From assembly GCA_009746045.1 (NCBI GenBank), contig RPFO01000050.1:976881-1040880 (forward strand): a stretch of 64,000 nucleotides of DNA, in the 5' to 3' direction. Position 1 is the first letter of the stretch. The number at the start of each line of letters is the position of its first letter. A program made the position numbers and the translations under genes. This stretch comes from Mesostigma viride (Eukaryota > Streptophyta > Mesostigmatophyceae > Mesostigmatales > Mesostigmataceae). Below, one piece after another: positions 35,692 through 44,942 of this stretch. Under the pieces are notes generated by a model that worked only from the letters and a program-made list of their open reading frames with translations, was not told the origin of the DNA and made no database searches.

Positions 35692-36057
35692 ATGCATCAC
35701 TCCACAAGAGCGAGGCTGATGAAAGCAGGTGACAAGAATCTGTACAAAAAAATGACCCCCGCGCAACGTCAAAAGTACCAGGCAGATCTCCGCGAGGAAC
35801 GGAATATCGGTAAAAAACAGGCAGCTGAAGATGCCAGGTTCAATAAGATGATTGCGGACACTGACGCGTTCATAAGAGAATTGGAGGGTGGCGGTGAGCA
35901 CACTTCATGGAGGGCCTACGCCCCAAAGGACATGCATGAAGTCAAAAAAAAAATCTGCGCGCTTAGGTACGATACATACAGGCAGCAAAATGGTGCGAAC
36001 AAGGCAGACAGCGCCGACGATCGACGAGTTCCCGATGGCATTGCCCGTGAGGGCTAG
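35692..36057 (+). CDS. Hypothetical charged helical protein
   Basis: The 121-residue product (MHHSTRARLMKAGDKNLYKK) is rich in Lys, Arg, Asp and Ala and mostly helical. An A9 run at 35945-35953 near its end makes the last 30 residues uncertain. It overlaps the next gene by 68 bp. Confidence 0.5.
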   Translation: MHHSTRARLMKAGDKNLYKKMTPAQRQKYQADLREERNIGKKQAAEDARFNKMIADTDAFIRELEGGGEHTSWRAYAPKDMHEVKKKICALRYDTYRQQNGANKADSADDRRVPDGIAREG

Positions 36058-36526
36058 GAGAAAAAAAACCGCCAAACCCGCCTGGCTCACCAGGCCCGTA
36101 CCGGTGGATTGGAAACCGGCCAGGCCATACCAGTCGGCCGAGGCGCGCATCGCGAGGGTAATATCTTTTGCAGACAGGACCGGCTTTCCCGTCCCTTCCA
36201 ATCAGAGGGGGCTTCGAATGAAGCACCTGAGGGAGTGGATGGCCACGAAAGGCATGAAACGCATGCCGCCTCCGTGCCCCGCTGGTCGGAAGGCACTGCA
36301 AAGGCGTAGGGACATGGGTCAGTGTAAAAAGACTAAGATGCCGAGGAAGAGGCCGACCAGGAACCGCGTGTCGTGCATGAAACTGGGAGAGAAGTATCCA
36401 CCAAGCCGAGCGCTCGTACGCCGATGGGGCCTGGGCCAATGTAAACGTGTGCGGAACTCCATGTTCAAGAGGTGGAATGTCGAAGACCGTGCCACGAGGC
36501 CTAACATTATGTGGGGGCGAGTCTGA
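35990..36526 (+). CDS. Basic protein with repeated RRxxGQCK motif
   Basis: The 178-residue product starts at ATG 35990 (MVRTRQTAPTIDEF). It is very basic. RRRDMGQCKKTKM and VRRWGLGQCKRVR are two copies of one motif, also resembled by RKKWKVGLCDHYTM at the start of the OTU protein (36606). A segment RTGFPVPSN..GLRMKHLREWMATKGMKR corresponds to RTGYADKH..ATLKDLRAWMKQVGMAR in the same OTU protein. The two neighbours therefore share ancestry in their N-terminal regions. This may be a DNA-binding virion protein; this is inference from composition. Confidence 0.6.
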   Translation: MVRTRQTAPTIDEFPMALPVRARRKKTAKPAWLTRPVPVDWKPARPYQSAEARIARVISFADRTGFPVPSNQRGLRMKHLREWMATKGMKRMPPPCPAGRKALQRRRDMGQCKKTKMPRKRPTRNRVSCMKLGEKYPPSRALVRRWGLGQCKRVRNSMFKRWNVEDRATRPNIMWGRV

Positions 36527-36605
36527 GGCTCTGGGCTATAGAAAACTCAAAACGGACTTTGTATTACAAAAAAAGATGTGTGATATTTAGTAAAGCGACC
36601 GCGCG

Positions 36606-38884
36606 ATGAGTTACAGGCCACAAGATTGCCAGCATTTTTCGCTGGCCACGCTGAGGAAGAAGTGGAAAGTCGGCCTGTGCGATCATTACACCATGGAGAT
36701 GGCGGAGAGGCACGGAAAGGTGCAGCCGCGGAAGAGGATGCCCGCCAAGGACAGGACACCCGCACGGTCGAGGGACCCAGGGCCGGCGCGCGCGGAGGCC
36801 GTCCTAGCCTACCCATTAACCCCTGTCGAAACAGAAGCGGCGGGGGGGTACGAGGGCCTGCAGCGCCGGTGCCGGTGGTGGTGCCGGTTCGAGCGCCGGT
36901 GCCGGTCGTGGTGCCGGTTCGAGCGCCCGTGCCGGCGGTGGTGCCGGTTCGAGCGCCGGTGCCGGTCGTGGTGCCGGTTCGAGCGCCCGTGCCGGCGGCG
37001 GCCCCCGCGAAGGCGCCACGCGAGAAGAAGCCGCGCCCGAAGAAGCGGTGTGACCAGCTCAAGCCCCGTGCCCTGAAGACCAGGTGGGCCGTCAACGAGT
37101 GTATCCCCGAACGAGAAAAGATGATAGCGGAATACGGAGCGGACCACCCGCTAGTGCGCATCCCCAAGCGAAGGGCGCCCGCAGACCCCGCCGCGATGGC
37201 CGCCAGACTCGCCGAGTACGCAACACGGACCGGGTACGCCGACAAGCACCAGTCGCCGCCAGCGACTCTCAAGGACCTGCGGGCGTGGATGAAACAGGTC
37301 GGGATGGCGCGCATCCCCGCCAAGAAAAATGCGAAGAGGGGCGGTCCTCCACAAGCCCCTCGCGCCAAGAAGGCGAGGAAGGAGGACGACGACGCCGTCT
37401 CGATGGTGTCGTTCGCCCTCTCCGATGGCGAAAGTGTGCAAGCAGAGGACATCGCTCCGTCTCCGCCCCCGTTTCCCCGCCCGCCCCCGCCCGCCGCAGA
37501 TTTGCCCCAGGAACAGGACGTTGTCGTAAAGACCAAGGTGCCCTCGCCGACCGCAATAGTGTACTATCCCGAGATAATGCCCGAGGTGGACGTCCCCGTA
37601 GTGTTTGACAAGCCTCGATATAACAAATACGGTATCGCGTTCAAACGCGGTGTTAAAGGCGACGGCAATTGCTTTTGGTACTCGTTTGTTGTCAGCAGGG
37701 CGTTCCAAACGAATACCCCTATCGATCAGGAAGCCATTCACGAAACTACTGAGCGTTTAAAACGCAGTCTGTCGAGTAAGTTACGGCACTATCTAAAAAA
37801 CCGGGAGAAGTTGGGGATTATGAACGTCGACCGTTTTAATCGTAGAAATGACGCGCAGTTGCGTAAGGAGATGACAAGCATGTTGCAAGATGGCGAATGG
37901 GCGGATGATAGCATGATGGCTCTATTCGCGTATCACGCCAAAACGGACATCCACACCTTTACCGCGACTCGCAGGTCTGACGGGAAATACGTGCTGAGGC
38001 ACATGTTGCTGCCCGGGGGGGGGAGGCAGGATGTCGAGAGGGCGGAAAGGGAACACGGGTCGTGGAGGTCGGAAGATGAGCCAGTGTACATATTTTTCCA
38101 TCGCGACCATTACGAGCCGTTGATACCTGTATCGTGGATAGCACGCGGCGTGCGCACATCGTATAGTCAGGGGGTGCAGCGGGCAAAGAGAAATCCCGAA
38201 ATTTTCCCCATGCCCCCGCCAACGGCAGCGGGCATGAAAAAACTAAAGCAGTCGTTCAAGGACTTATACAGCGTGGGCGTGGACAAAGAGGGTCGGCCGT
38301 ATCTGAATTTCGAACCGTTTAACTCCAGGCCTGTCAACTTCAACGCTGCGGAATGGGCGTGGGTGCGGATGCAGCAGATGAAATTCAGGCGGTTAGGGAA
38401 AAGGTGGGAGGCATCCGAGATCAGGAAAGCCAACGAGAAGGAAAAGAAAGAGAAGAAGAAGAGACCGATCGTCGAGGCAAACGCACGCCAGCCAATTGTT
38501 TGGACTGCTGCACCTCCCGAGGGTGTGAAACTCAAGGGGAAGTGGCGGGGGTACAAGGCGGGGTATAAAAAGCCGGAGACGGATTTTTCGGATTTTATTC
38601 CCAACGTTGGTGTCGTAGAGGACCATATGACTCCGGAAGAAGAGTTGGCATTGCGCGAATATGTTCGCCAGCTTGGTCTCAGCACGTGGAAGCAGGGCAG
38701 GCTGGATATATCTGGCCTCGACGCGCCAGAACTAAACCCTGAACCCAAACCTAAGAAGCGCGTTACGCCCGTACCGGACGCCCCTCCCCCCGGTCCTGCG
38801 CCCCAACCTCGTAAGGCAATGCGCGTGACGCCGATGAAGGTGCAGGCGCAGGCGCCGAACCCCGCGTTTTTTAATGACGACTAA
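36606..38884 (+). CDS. OTU-like cysteine protease, frameshifted
   Basis: One G added in the run at 36842-36848 joins an N-terminal part (MSYRPQDCQHFSLATLRKKW) to the rest, about 759 residues. After a (VP/AP)-rich repeat and a basic region, residues ~340-520 form an OTU domain: GVKGDGNCFWYSFVVSRAF carries the Asp and the nucleophilic Cys, and FFHRDHYEPLIPV carries the His. OTU enzymes remove ubiquitin from proteins and are used by viruses to alter host ubiquitin signalling or to process virion proteins. The C-terminal ~240 residues are basic, with KKEKKKRP and a Pro-rich end. It is the largest plus-strand gene of this block, in line with 35990-36526 and 38902. Confidence 0.8.
36862..36995 (+). 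repeat. 30-bp tandem repeats in the OTU gene
   Basis: About four copies of a 30-bp unit (GTGCCGGTTCGAGC core) encode a ten-residue VPVRAPVPVV unit, a likely extended linker. Confidence 0.85.
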
Positions 38885-38901
38885 AAATATATCAATACGC
38901 C

Positions 38902-39144
38902 ATGTCTCTGATAGCCTACCTGCGCTCCTTTCGCGTGTTTGGCAGTGCTCTATTCGACTGGCTCGCCACACTGGCGGCCGGTGCCGCGTTCGCTTATTAC
39001 GCGGGTGGACGCCGCTTGAGGGCGTCCGAGATAGCGGGCTGGTTCGCCGCATTGGTGGTGATAGGCGAGGGCCTGCACTACGCGCTAGGCCAGAACACGC
39101 CCGTTATAAAATTTATTCTGTCCTTGAAGAGTAAGATACGATGA
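38902..39144 (+). CDS. Small membrane protein, hypothetical
   Basis: The 80-residue product (MSLIAYLRSFRVFGSALF) has two to three hydrophobic segments (ALFDWLATLAAGAAFAYYAGG, IAGWFAALVVIGEGLHYAL) and a basic tail. TAAAAATATATCAA lies just upstream of the ATG. Its stop overlaps the ATG of the next gene (ATGA at 39141), which suggests coupled translation or simple compaction. Confidence 0.65.
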   Translation: MSLIAYLRSFRVFGSALFDWLATLAAGAAFAYYAGGRRLRASEIAGWFAALVVIGEGLHYALGQNTPVIKFILSLKSKIR

Positions 39145-40013
39145 AGTGTCGCGCTTATACCAGGAGTGGAGGGGCATGCAACATAGAAGTCGCGAGAGGG
39201 AGATGCCGCCTGCACAAGGGGCAACCGGTAGCGCGCGGAGGGCACAGCACGCATGCATTCACTAGCGCGCCCGGACGTCCGCGGCGACCGAGGCATCGAA
39301 CGCGGGCGTACGACGTGGACAATATTGCGGAGAGGTTTGGTGAGCTTAGCCTGAAGGAACCGAAAGAAGACGCGCCCGGGGTGGCGGAGCTGACAAAGGG
39401 GCTAAGTGAGCTTAGTCTGAAGAACACTGGCGATCTCGGCCGAGATACCGAGCATAAAAAATTGCTGGCAAACAGCGGACTTGTCCCTGTCTGGCGCGAC
39501 ATTAATGCCGCCACATATGACGATATGGAGAAATCCGTGCTCGCATTGCCCCAGTTGAATGACCTGGATCGTTTGAACTATGCGGCGGCCATGGGGAAAA
39601 ATAAACATAAGGAGATGAAAGATCGATTGATCGAAAAGTACGAAGCCCAAGCCAAGGCCGAGTGGGAAGCGGACCTGGCAAAGGCACAAGAGGAGTTGGA
39701 CAGACAGGTCAGTATAGTACATAATCTCCAGGAGGAGCTAGGCGTTCTTATCAATCACCCTAATTGGAATCCCAGACTGATGGAGGCCCAGGCTGATCTG
39801 GCAACTGCCCGCTCGCGTTATAATTGGGCACGGGATCCCCTATCAAACGAGCAAAGAATGCGAATCCCGAACAGACTTAGAGCGGGCATCAGGCACCCGC
39901 CGTACGAGAGGGTGCGAGGAGCGCGATTAGAATACTGGCGCCCGGACGGCGCCCCACAGGTGCCGCCGGAGAATATCGACCCCTGGGTGGCGGGTCACGG
40001 CCGAAGAAGGTAG
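39141..40013 (+). CDS. Cys/His zinc-domain protein
   Basis: The 290-residue product begins MKCRAYTRSGGACNIEVARG followed by CRLHKG, the family zinc motif. A duplicated element ELSLKEP/ELSLKNT follows, then LLANSGLVPVWRDINAAT, and a long charged helix. The gene at 40161 has the same N-terminus (MKCRAQTRTGGTCNIEVARG) and shares LVNGGPDPEWQDI, so the two are tandem paralogues with diverged tails. Confidence 0.7.
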   Translation: MKCRAYTRSGGACNIEVARGRCRLHKGQPVARGGHSTHAFTSAPGRPRRPRHRTRAYDVDNIAERFGELSLKEPKEDAPGVAELTKGLSELSLKNTGDLGRDTEHKKLLANSGLVPVWRDINAATYDDMEKSVLALPQLNDLDRLNYAAAMGKNKHKEMKDRLIEKYEAQAKAEWEADLAKAQEELDRQVSIVHNLQEELGVLINHPNWNPRLMEAQADLATARSRYNWARDPLSNEQRMRIPNRLRAGIRHPPYERVRGARLEYWRPDGAPQVPPENIDPWVAGHGRRR

Positions 40014-40160
40014 CGCACGGCACGGGGGCGTACGGAGTCAGGACAGGGGGAGGGGGCAGAGGAAGGAAAGGGCTCAGATCCACTCACAGGCCAAGCGCGT
40101 GAAGAGGTACTAAAGGCGGCCGTTGTGCTTTTTTTCGTTCTTTTATAGTAGATCGTGTAA

Positions 40161-40925
40161 ATGAAGTGCCGCGCTCAGACTAGGACCGGAGGGACATGCA
40201 ACATCGAGGTCGCGAGGGGGAGGTGCCACATGCACAAGGGGCAGCCGACACGGAAGACCGCCCCGTCTCATTCGGCCCGTTCATTCACCAGTGCGCCCAA
40301 GCGTACCCGGCGACCCAGGCACCGCATGCAAGCGGGCGGCGTGGACGTGTCGGAACACCAACGAATGTTGGTAAATGGAGGACCCGATCCCGAGTGGCAA
40401 GACATTCGGCGCACGACCGAATTGGAGAACACGTTGATCAACCTGCCCCATTTGGCCGACGAGGATCTGATGAATTACGGTGTGGCCATGGGACCAGATA
40501 CGGATCTCAAAGTAAACCAAGTACTCTTTAAGAAGTACACGGACCGAGTTCCCGAGCTTAAACAACAGGCACTGTCGAAACATGAGGATGCAGTGAAAGC
40601 CGCCAACGACTTCGGCCACATTCTGAGAGAGACAACAAATTCAATGGCGATGATGCGGGCTCGGTACCCCAACATACCCCGCGGCACAGCACTGGAGGAT
40701 GTCGTAACGGAAGCCGACAAGGAAGAACTTCGGCTGATGGAAAACAGGTTTAATGAGGGGTGGGCTAAAAAAGGTGACGCAGAAAAGGACTTTGTAACCT
40801 CCTATAGGAACGCTGAGAATGCGACGAAAACCAGAGACCGACTGGGAGAGGTCATTATGAACAAGCGCAGAAGGATGGGTCATGGAGCTTCTGCGGCTCT
40901 GGCTAGGCGTCGCCGATTGGTGTGA
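40161..40925 (+). CDS. Cys/His zinc-domain protein, paralogue of 39141
   Basis: The 254-residue product has the N-terminal zinc motif, the basic stretch RRPRHRMQAGG, then helical segments (ELKQQALSKHEDAVKAAND, RLMENRFNEGWAKKGD). TTTTATAGTAG lies 15 bases before the ATG. It converges on the second fibre gene with 11 bp between stops. Confidence 0.7.
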   Translation: MKCRAQTRTGGTCNIEVARGRCHMHKGQPTRKTAPSHSARSFTSAPKRTRRPRHRMQAGGVDVSEHQRMLVNGGPDPEWQDIRRTTELENTLINLPHLADEDLMNYGVAMGPDTDLKVNQVLFKKYTDRVPELKQQALSKHEDAVKAANDFGHILRETTNSMAMMRARYPNIPRGTALEDVVTEADKEELRLMENRFNEGWAKKGDAEKDFVTSYRNAENATKTRDRLGEVIMNKRRRMGHGASAALARRRRLV

Positions 40926-40936
40926 TCAAGGTTCGC

Positions 40937-43639
40937 TCAAAACGCCATCTGGCTCTCGCTGATGACGGACGCGGTGGCGGCCCCGATGGCGCCCATGCTG
41001 TTGCCGGACGTCACCGTGTTGGGCGCGGGGTTGGTGCCGACCCATCCGTTGCTGCCGCCCGACCCGCGCACCTTCACCAGCTGCAGGCCCTCGTTGTTGG
41101 AGATGCGGAAACCGTACGTCACCGTCTGGTTGGCCGCGTACATCTCCCGCCAGCCGTACAGCATCGTGTTGGCCGCCGTGAGCGCCTGGCCGGACACGAA
41201 GCGCACGTCGTCGTACCACACGCTACCGACGTACCCGCCGTACAGCACCAGCTGCGGGTTCGCGCCCAGAGCGCCGTTGGCCGAGGAAGCCACCAGGGCG
41301 CCGTCCAGGTAGAACTTGACCTGCGACCCGCTCATGGTGATGCAGAGGGTGAAGGGCTCGGCATGCACGGGCGTGTCCATGACGATGGCCGCGTTCACGC
41401 CGTCGGAGAAGGTCAGGAAGCCGCCGCTCGAGATCTGCACGGCAAGGTAGCCGTACTCGATCAGGTCGGTCAGGAGGGTCAGCGTGGACAGGTCGAACTG
41501 GGGCAGCACCTTGATGATCAGAGAGAACGTGCCCGTGACGTTGGGCGACACGGAGTCGAACTGGGAGCCGGACTCCTTGAGCACGCCGTCCGCGACGGTG
41601 CCGCTGCCGCTGAAGGTGGCGCTGCCGACGGTGCTGGCCTTGGAGGAGGAGAACTCCCACCGCAGCGTGTCGGAGCCGCTGGCCAGGGAGGCAAGATTGA
41701 CGTTGGTGGCGGGCGCCTCGCGGTCGGCCGCCAGGATGGTGCGAGAGAGCAGCAGCTGGCCGCCCTCCACGTGCCAGTACGAGCCCGTGTAGTCGCCCTT
41801 GTCCTGCGAGGTCTCGCCGGCGCCCATGTGCCAGGTGAGGGCGCGGCTGCCAAAGGAGGCGCTGCCGTCCACGAACAGACCCGAGTTCTCAGAAGCGGCG
41901 TTGGTCGAGGCCATGCCCTTGTTCAGCTTGAAGTAGTCGATGGTGTAGTTCTGGTTGGACGATAAATTAATGCTACCAAACATGATTGTGTCAGTTGCAG
42001 TCGAATCCCTCCAGAAGATGTCCGCGATGTTGAAAGTCGAGCTGGCGCCGTTGTTATAAGTCATCGTGGTATACGCCCCACCGTCCTTATTGTACGAAAG
42101 CGTCATGAGCCCGCTGGGCCTGTCAAGGCTGATCCTGAAGATGTAGGTGCCAGCCGCATTCAAAAAACTGTGAGTGTCGGTAAAGTAGTTCGCTGTACTT
42201 GTCAGCCTCTGAATATTGAGCATTAGGCCTCCAGAATGGGTAAAAAACCTGACCCACGATTGCCCCCCTACAGTCTGTTCCAGGGCGAAGAACTGCATGT
42301 CACCTCCAGCGCTGGTAGTCAGAGCGCTAGTGATGGTGATAGGGAACTCGATGGAAACGCTTTCAGTGGTAAAATTCAAGACGGACGCCGGAATGCTGGT
42401 GTACGCGGAAGGATAGTAAAACGCCGCTCGAGAAGAATTGGCGGTGCTGATGTTCAGAGCCCCACCGCTGACAGACGCGCCGGAGAAAACGCTCAGGTTG
42501 ATGTTGTATGCGGCGATCGCGTTGGCCGAGTTGGTGAACTGGAAGTCCATGATCGCGGCAGACCCGGGCTGGTAGCCCACCTTCACCGTCTTGTCCACGA
42601 TCTCCAGGTTCCCGCTGGCGTTGGTGCTCTCGAGCACGCCCGCGACCTTCAGGTCCCCTCCCACCACCATGTTGCCGGTGCTGGTGATCGTGCTGGAGCC
42701 CGTCAGAGCCCCCGTGACGGCCACCGTGCCGCTCGTGCTGGTCAGCTCCAGATTGCCCGCCGAGGTCGTCACCTTGCCGCTGCCGCCCGCGGTGCTGGTC
42801 AGGGTCAGGTCCTTCGCCACCGTCACGGTGCTCGCCGACGCGGCACTGATGCTGGCGTTTGTCACCGTGATGCCGGCCACGTCCACACGGTTGGCCGCCG
42901 CCCCCGCGGAGGTCAGCGAGAGCGTGCCGCTGCTGGTGGTGATGCCCGCCGTCTTCACCTTCACGCTGTCCATCACCACCGACCCGGTGCCGTTGGACGA
43001 CAGGGTCAGGTCGGCGTTGGCCACGTTGTTGCTGATGCCCGAGGTCTTCACCTTCACGTTGTCCAGGAGCACGGAGCCGGTGCCGTTGCTGGCCATGGTC
43101 AGGTTTCCGTTGGCGGTGGAGGAGGACACGGAGGCGTCGGTGACGGTGACGCCGCCCAGCTGGAGCGCGGCGGCCGAGGACCCGGCAGAGCTGATCGCAA
43201 GGGTGCCGCTGGAGGTGGTGACCGCGTTGTCGGTGAACTTGACGCCCTCCACCAACACCGACTTGGTGGCACCGCCCGAGAGGGACAGGTCCACGTCGGA
43301 GGCCGGCGAGAGGGAGGCCGCGGAGGCGACCACGTCGGCCATGCGCACCGACCCGGCGTCGGACGAGAGCACGAGGCTGCCGGAAGACGAGTTGACGGTG
43401 CTGCCGTCGATGGTAACGTTGTCCACGGACAGCGCCCCGTCTATGGCGGTGGATCCCACGATCTTGAGGCGGTTGGTCGCGCTGGTGCCGTACCCGTTGT
43501 TGGGCTTGATGACGATGCTGTCCTGCGCCTTGACGACGAGGTCCTTCACCCTCGCGGCGGGGTCTAGGTCGCCCAGGAGAGCGGTCGAGTACATGCGCGC
43601 GTAACGGACGTCGCTGAGCTGGTCCAGAGCGGTAGACAT
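40937..43639 (-). CDS. Fibre-like protein with two LamG/ConA-like domains
   Basis: The 900-residue product is a paralogue of 29602-31992. Both begin with a similar ~70-residue head (ARVKDLVVKAQDSIVIKPN), carry Ser/Thr/Val repeats (SGSLVLSSDAG, SNGTGSVLLDNVKVKTSGI), the joint HMGAGETSQDKGDYTGSYWH and the end NSMGAIGAATASV. This copy has an extra ~190-residue sandwich domain (AIMDFQFTNSANAIA to TIDYFKLNKG) before the joint and fewer repeats. Sequence in the inserted domain is less GC-rich than the rest, which suggests separate origin. The head may attach to the virion while the distal domain binds a ligand; this is inference. Confidence 0.75.
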   Translation of the reverse strand: MSTALDQLSDVRYARMYSTALLGDLDPAARVKDLVVKAQDSIVIKPNNGYGTSATNRLKIVGSTAIDGALSVDNVTIDGSTVNSSSGSLVLSSDAGSVRMADVVASAASLSPASDVDLSLSGGATKSVLVEGVKFTDNAVTTSSGTLAISSAGSSAAALQLGGVTVTDASVSSSTANGNLTMASNGTGSVLLDNVKVKTSGISNNVANADLTLSSNGTGSVVMDSVKVKTAGITTSSGTLSLTSAGAAANRVDVAGITVTNASISAASASTVTVAKDLTLTSTAGGSGKVTTSAGNLELTSTSGTVAVTGALTGSSTITSTGNMVVGGDLKVAGVLESTNASGNLEIVDKTVKVGYQPGSAAIMDFQFTNSANAIAAYNINLSVFSGASVSGGALNISTANSSRAAFYYPSAYTSIPASVLNFTTESVSIEFPITITSALTTSAGGDMQFFALEQTVGGQSWVRFFTHSGGLMLNIQRLTSTANYFTDTHSFLNAAGTYIFRISLDRPSGLMTLSYNKDGGAYTTMTYNNGASSTFNIADIFWRDSTATDTIMFGSINLSSNQNYTIDYFKLNKGMASTNAASENSGLFVDGSASFGSRALTWHMGAGETSQDKGDYTGSYWHVEGGQLLLSRTILAADREAPATNVNLASLASGSDTLRWEFSSSKASTVGSATFSGSGTVADGVLKESGSQFDSVSPNVTGTFSLIIKVLPQFDLSTLTLLTDLIEYGYLAVQISSGGFLTFSDGVNAAIVMDTPVHAEPFTLCITMSGSQVKFYLDGALVASSANGALGANPQLVLYGGYVGSVWYDDVRFVSGQALTAANTMLYGWREMYAANQTVTYGFRISNNEGLQLVKVRGSGGSNGWVGTNPAPNTVTSGNSMGAIGAATASVISESQMAF

Positions 43640-43712
43640 GGTAAAGTTCTATACCGGTAGCATAAGATAAAAAAATGCGTCAGTAATAAGGAGTACTATG
43701 GGGCGCGCAAAA

Positions 43713-43868
43713 AAAGTCGGGGTGCACCAACCAGCACTGCGTCCACCGCCGGCATTGCAACGTCTGGAACGCCAGGGGCCGCAGGTGGTGCACCAACCCG
43801 GTGACGGGCAGGAGACGCCGATGCGCACGGCACTCGACACAGCAGTGTAAGGCTCGCGTCCGTAAATG
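43713..43868 (+). pseudogene. Truncated copy of the Cys/His C-terminal domain
   Basis: GGTGCACCAACCAGCACTGC... through the stop codon and the following promoter matches the end of the gene at 43919-44893 (around 44745-44893) essentially base for base. Only the 3' end of the copy remains, with no start; the break is at about 43713. It is the remnant of a third tandem copy. Confidence 0.8.
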
Positions 43869-43918
43869 ACAATAGGGGGATATTCGGCGTGCGTTTTTTT
43901 TATGCGCTAATTAGTATT

Positions 43919-44893
43919 ATGGGGTGCGTGAGGAAATCGACCGGTCACAAAAACGGGCACAGGATGAGGGGCCGATCTGTGGACACAGACAAAAACTGGA
44001 AAGGGGAGAAAGACGAACAGTCCATTGTAGAAGAATTCCACAGCACCGGACGGAACATAGTGCTGGACGGTCAAAGCTATCCACTCGATTTTACCTACAG
44101 GCCCCGGGGAAAACCGGGGAAAAAATCGAGGGACGTGGTGGTAAATTTCCCCGATAATTATCCTGATACGGAACTCAAGGAACAGAACGACGAACTTGCA
44201 TATCTGCAAGTGAAAAAAAAAACAGACCCCAATGCTTTGTATTACGCTTTTTTTAATGTAAACACTGCCCCGAACAACAGTGCGTCAGATGTGGCTCTGG
44301 AAGGGGAGAAGGCAGGGATGAAGGGCATAGGCAAAGAGATGTTTTGGAGAGGCGTCGACGCGAACAGGAAGCTGCTGGACGACCCCGTCCACGGGCGCGT
44401 GTACTTATCCGCGCAAGGACATGTGGGGGGGAGAAGAGTTCCTTATAAACCACCCAATCCTGAAGATTTTTCATACGACGATATTTGGACGCTCATCGAA
44501 AAGCACCCGGAAACAGCGATCGATTTTGACAAACAACTTGGAATAGCCGCAAAACGCGGCTTGATCGACGACTCTAATTTCTTGAAGAAAATGCTGCGGT
44601 ATAGGGGCGGTGATATCCAAAGAAACTTGAATCTCGTGAACTACTACAAGACGCTTGGCATGGAGGTGGAGGACGACTCCAACGCTCTCGCCGTCGATAT
44701 GGCCTCCACCCCGGACAAGATCATGAGGGCGTGCACGGGCCACGGGTGCACCAACCAGCACTGCGTCCACCGCCGGCATTGCAACGTCTGGAACGCCAGG
44801 GGCCGCAGGTGGTGCACCAACCCGGTGACGGGCAGGAGACGCCGATGCGCACGGCACTCGACACAGCAGTGTAAGGCTCGCGTCCGTAAATGA
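43919..44893 (+). CDS. Tandem-duplicated protein with C-terminal Cys/His domain, copy 1
   Basis: The 324-residue product starts at ATG 43919 (MGCVRKSTGHKNGHRM). I chose this ATG over an upstream GTG at 43889. MGCV at the N-terminus could be acylated in a eukaryotic cell, which is a guess. Central conserved parts are NIVLDGQSYPLDFTY, YYAFFNVNTAPNN, FWRGVDANRKLLDDPVHGR and LSAQGHVGGR. The C-terminus has eight Cys and several His (CTGHGCTNQHCVHRRHC, RWCTNPVTGRRRRCARH), a probable zinc domain. Family not recognised. It carries 14 extra residues and a C-terminal extension compared with copy 2. Confidence 0.65.
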   Translation: MGCVRKSTGHKNGHRMRGRSVDTDKNWKGEKDEQSIVEEFHSTGRNIVLDGQSYPLDFTYRPRGKPGKKSRDVVVNFPDNYPDTELKEQNDELAYLQVKKKTDPNALYYAFFNVNTAPNNSASDVALEGEKAGMKGIGKEMFWRGVDANRKLLDDPVHGRVYLSAQGHVGGRRVPYKPPNPEDFSYDDIWTLIEKHPETAIDFDKQLGIAAKRGLIDDSNFLKKMLRYRGGDIQRNLNLVNYYKTLGMEVEDDSNALAVDMASTPDKIMRACTGHGCTNQHCVHRRHCNVWNARGRRWCTNPVTGRRRRCARHSTQQCKARVRK

Positions 44894-44942
44894 CAATAGG
44901 GGGATATTCGGCGTGCGTTTTTTTTATGCGCTAATTAGTATT

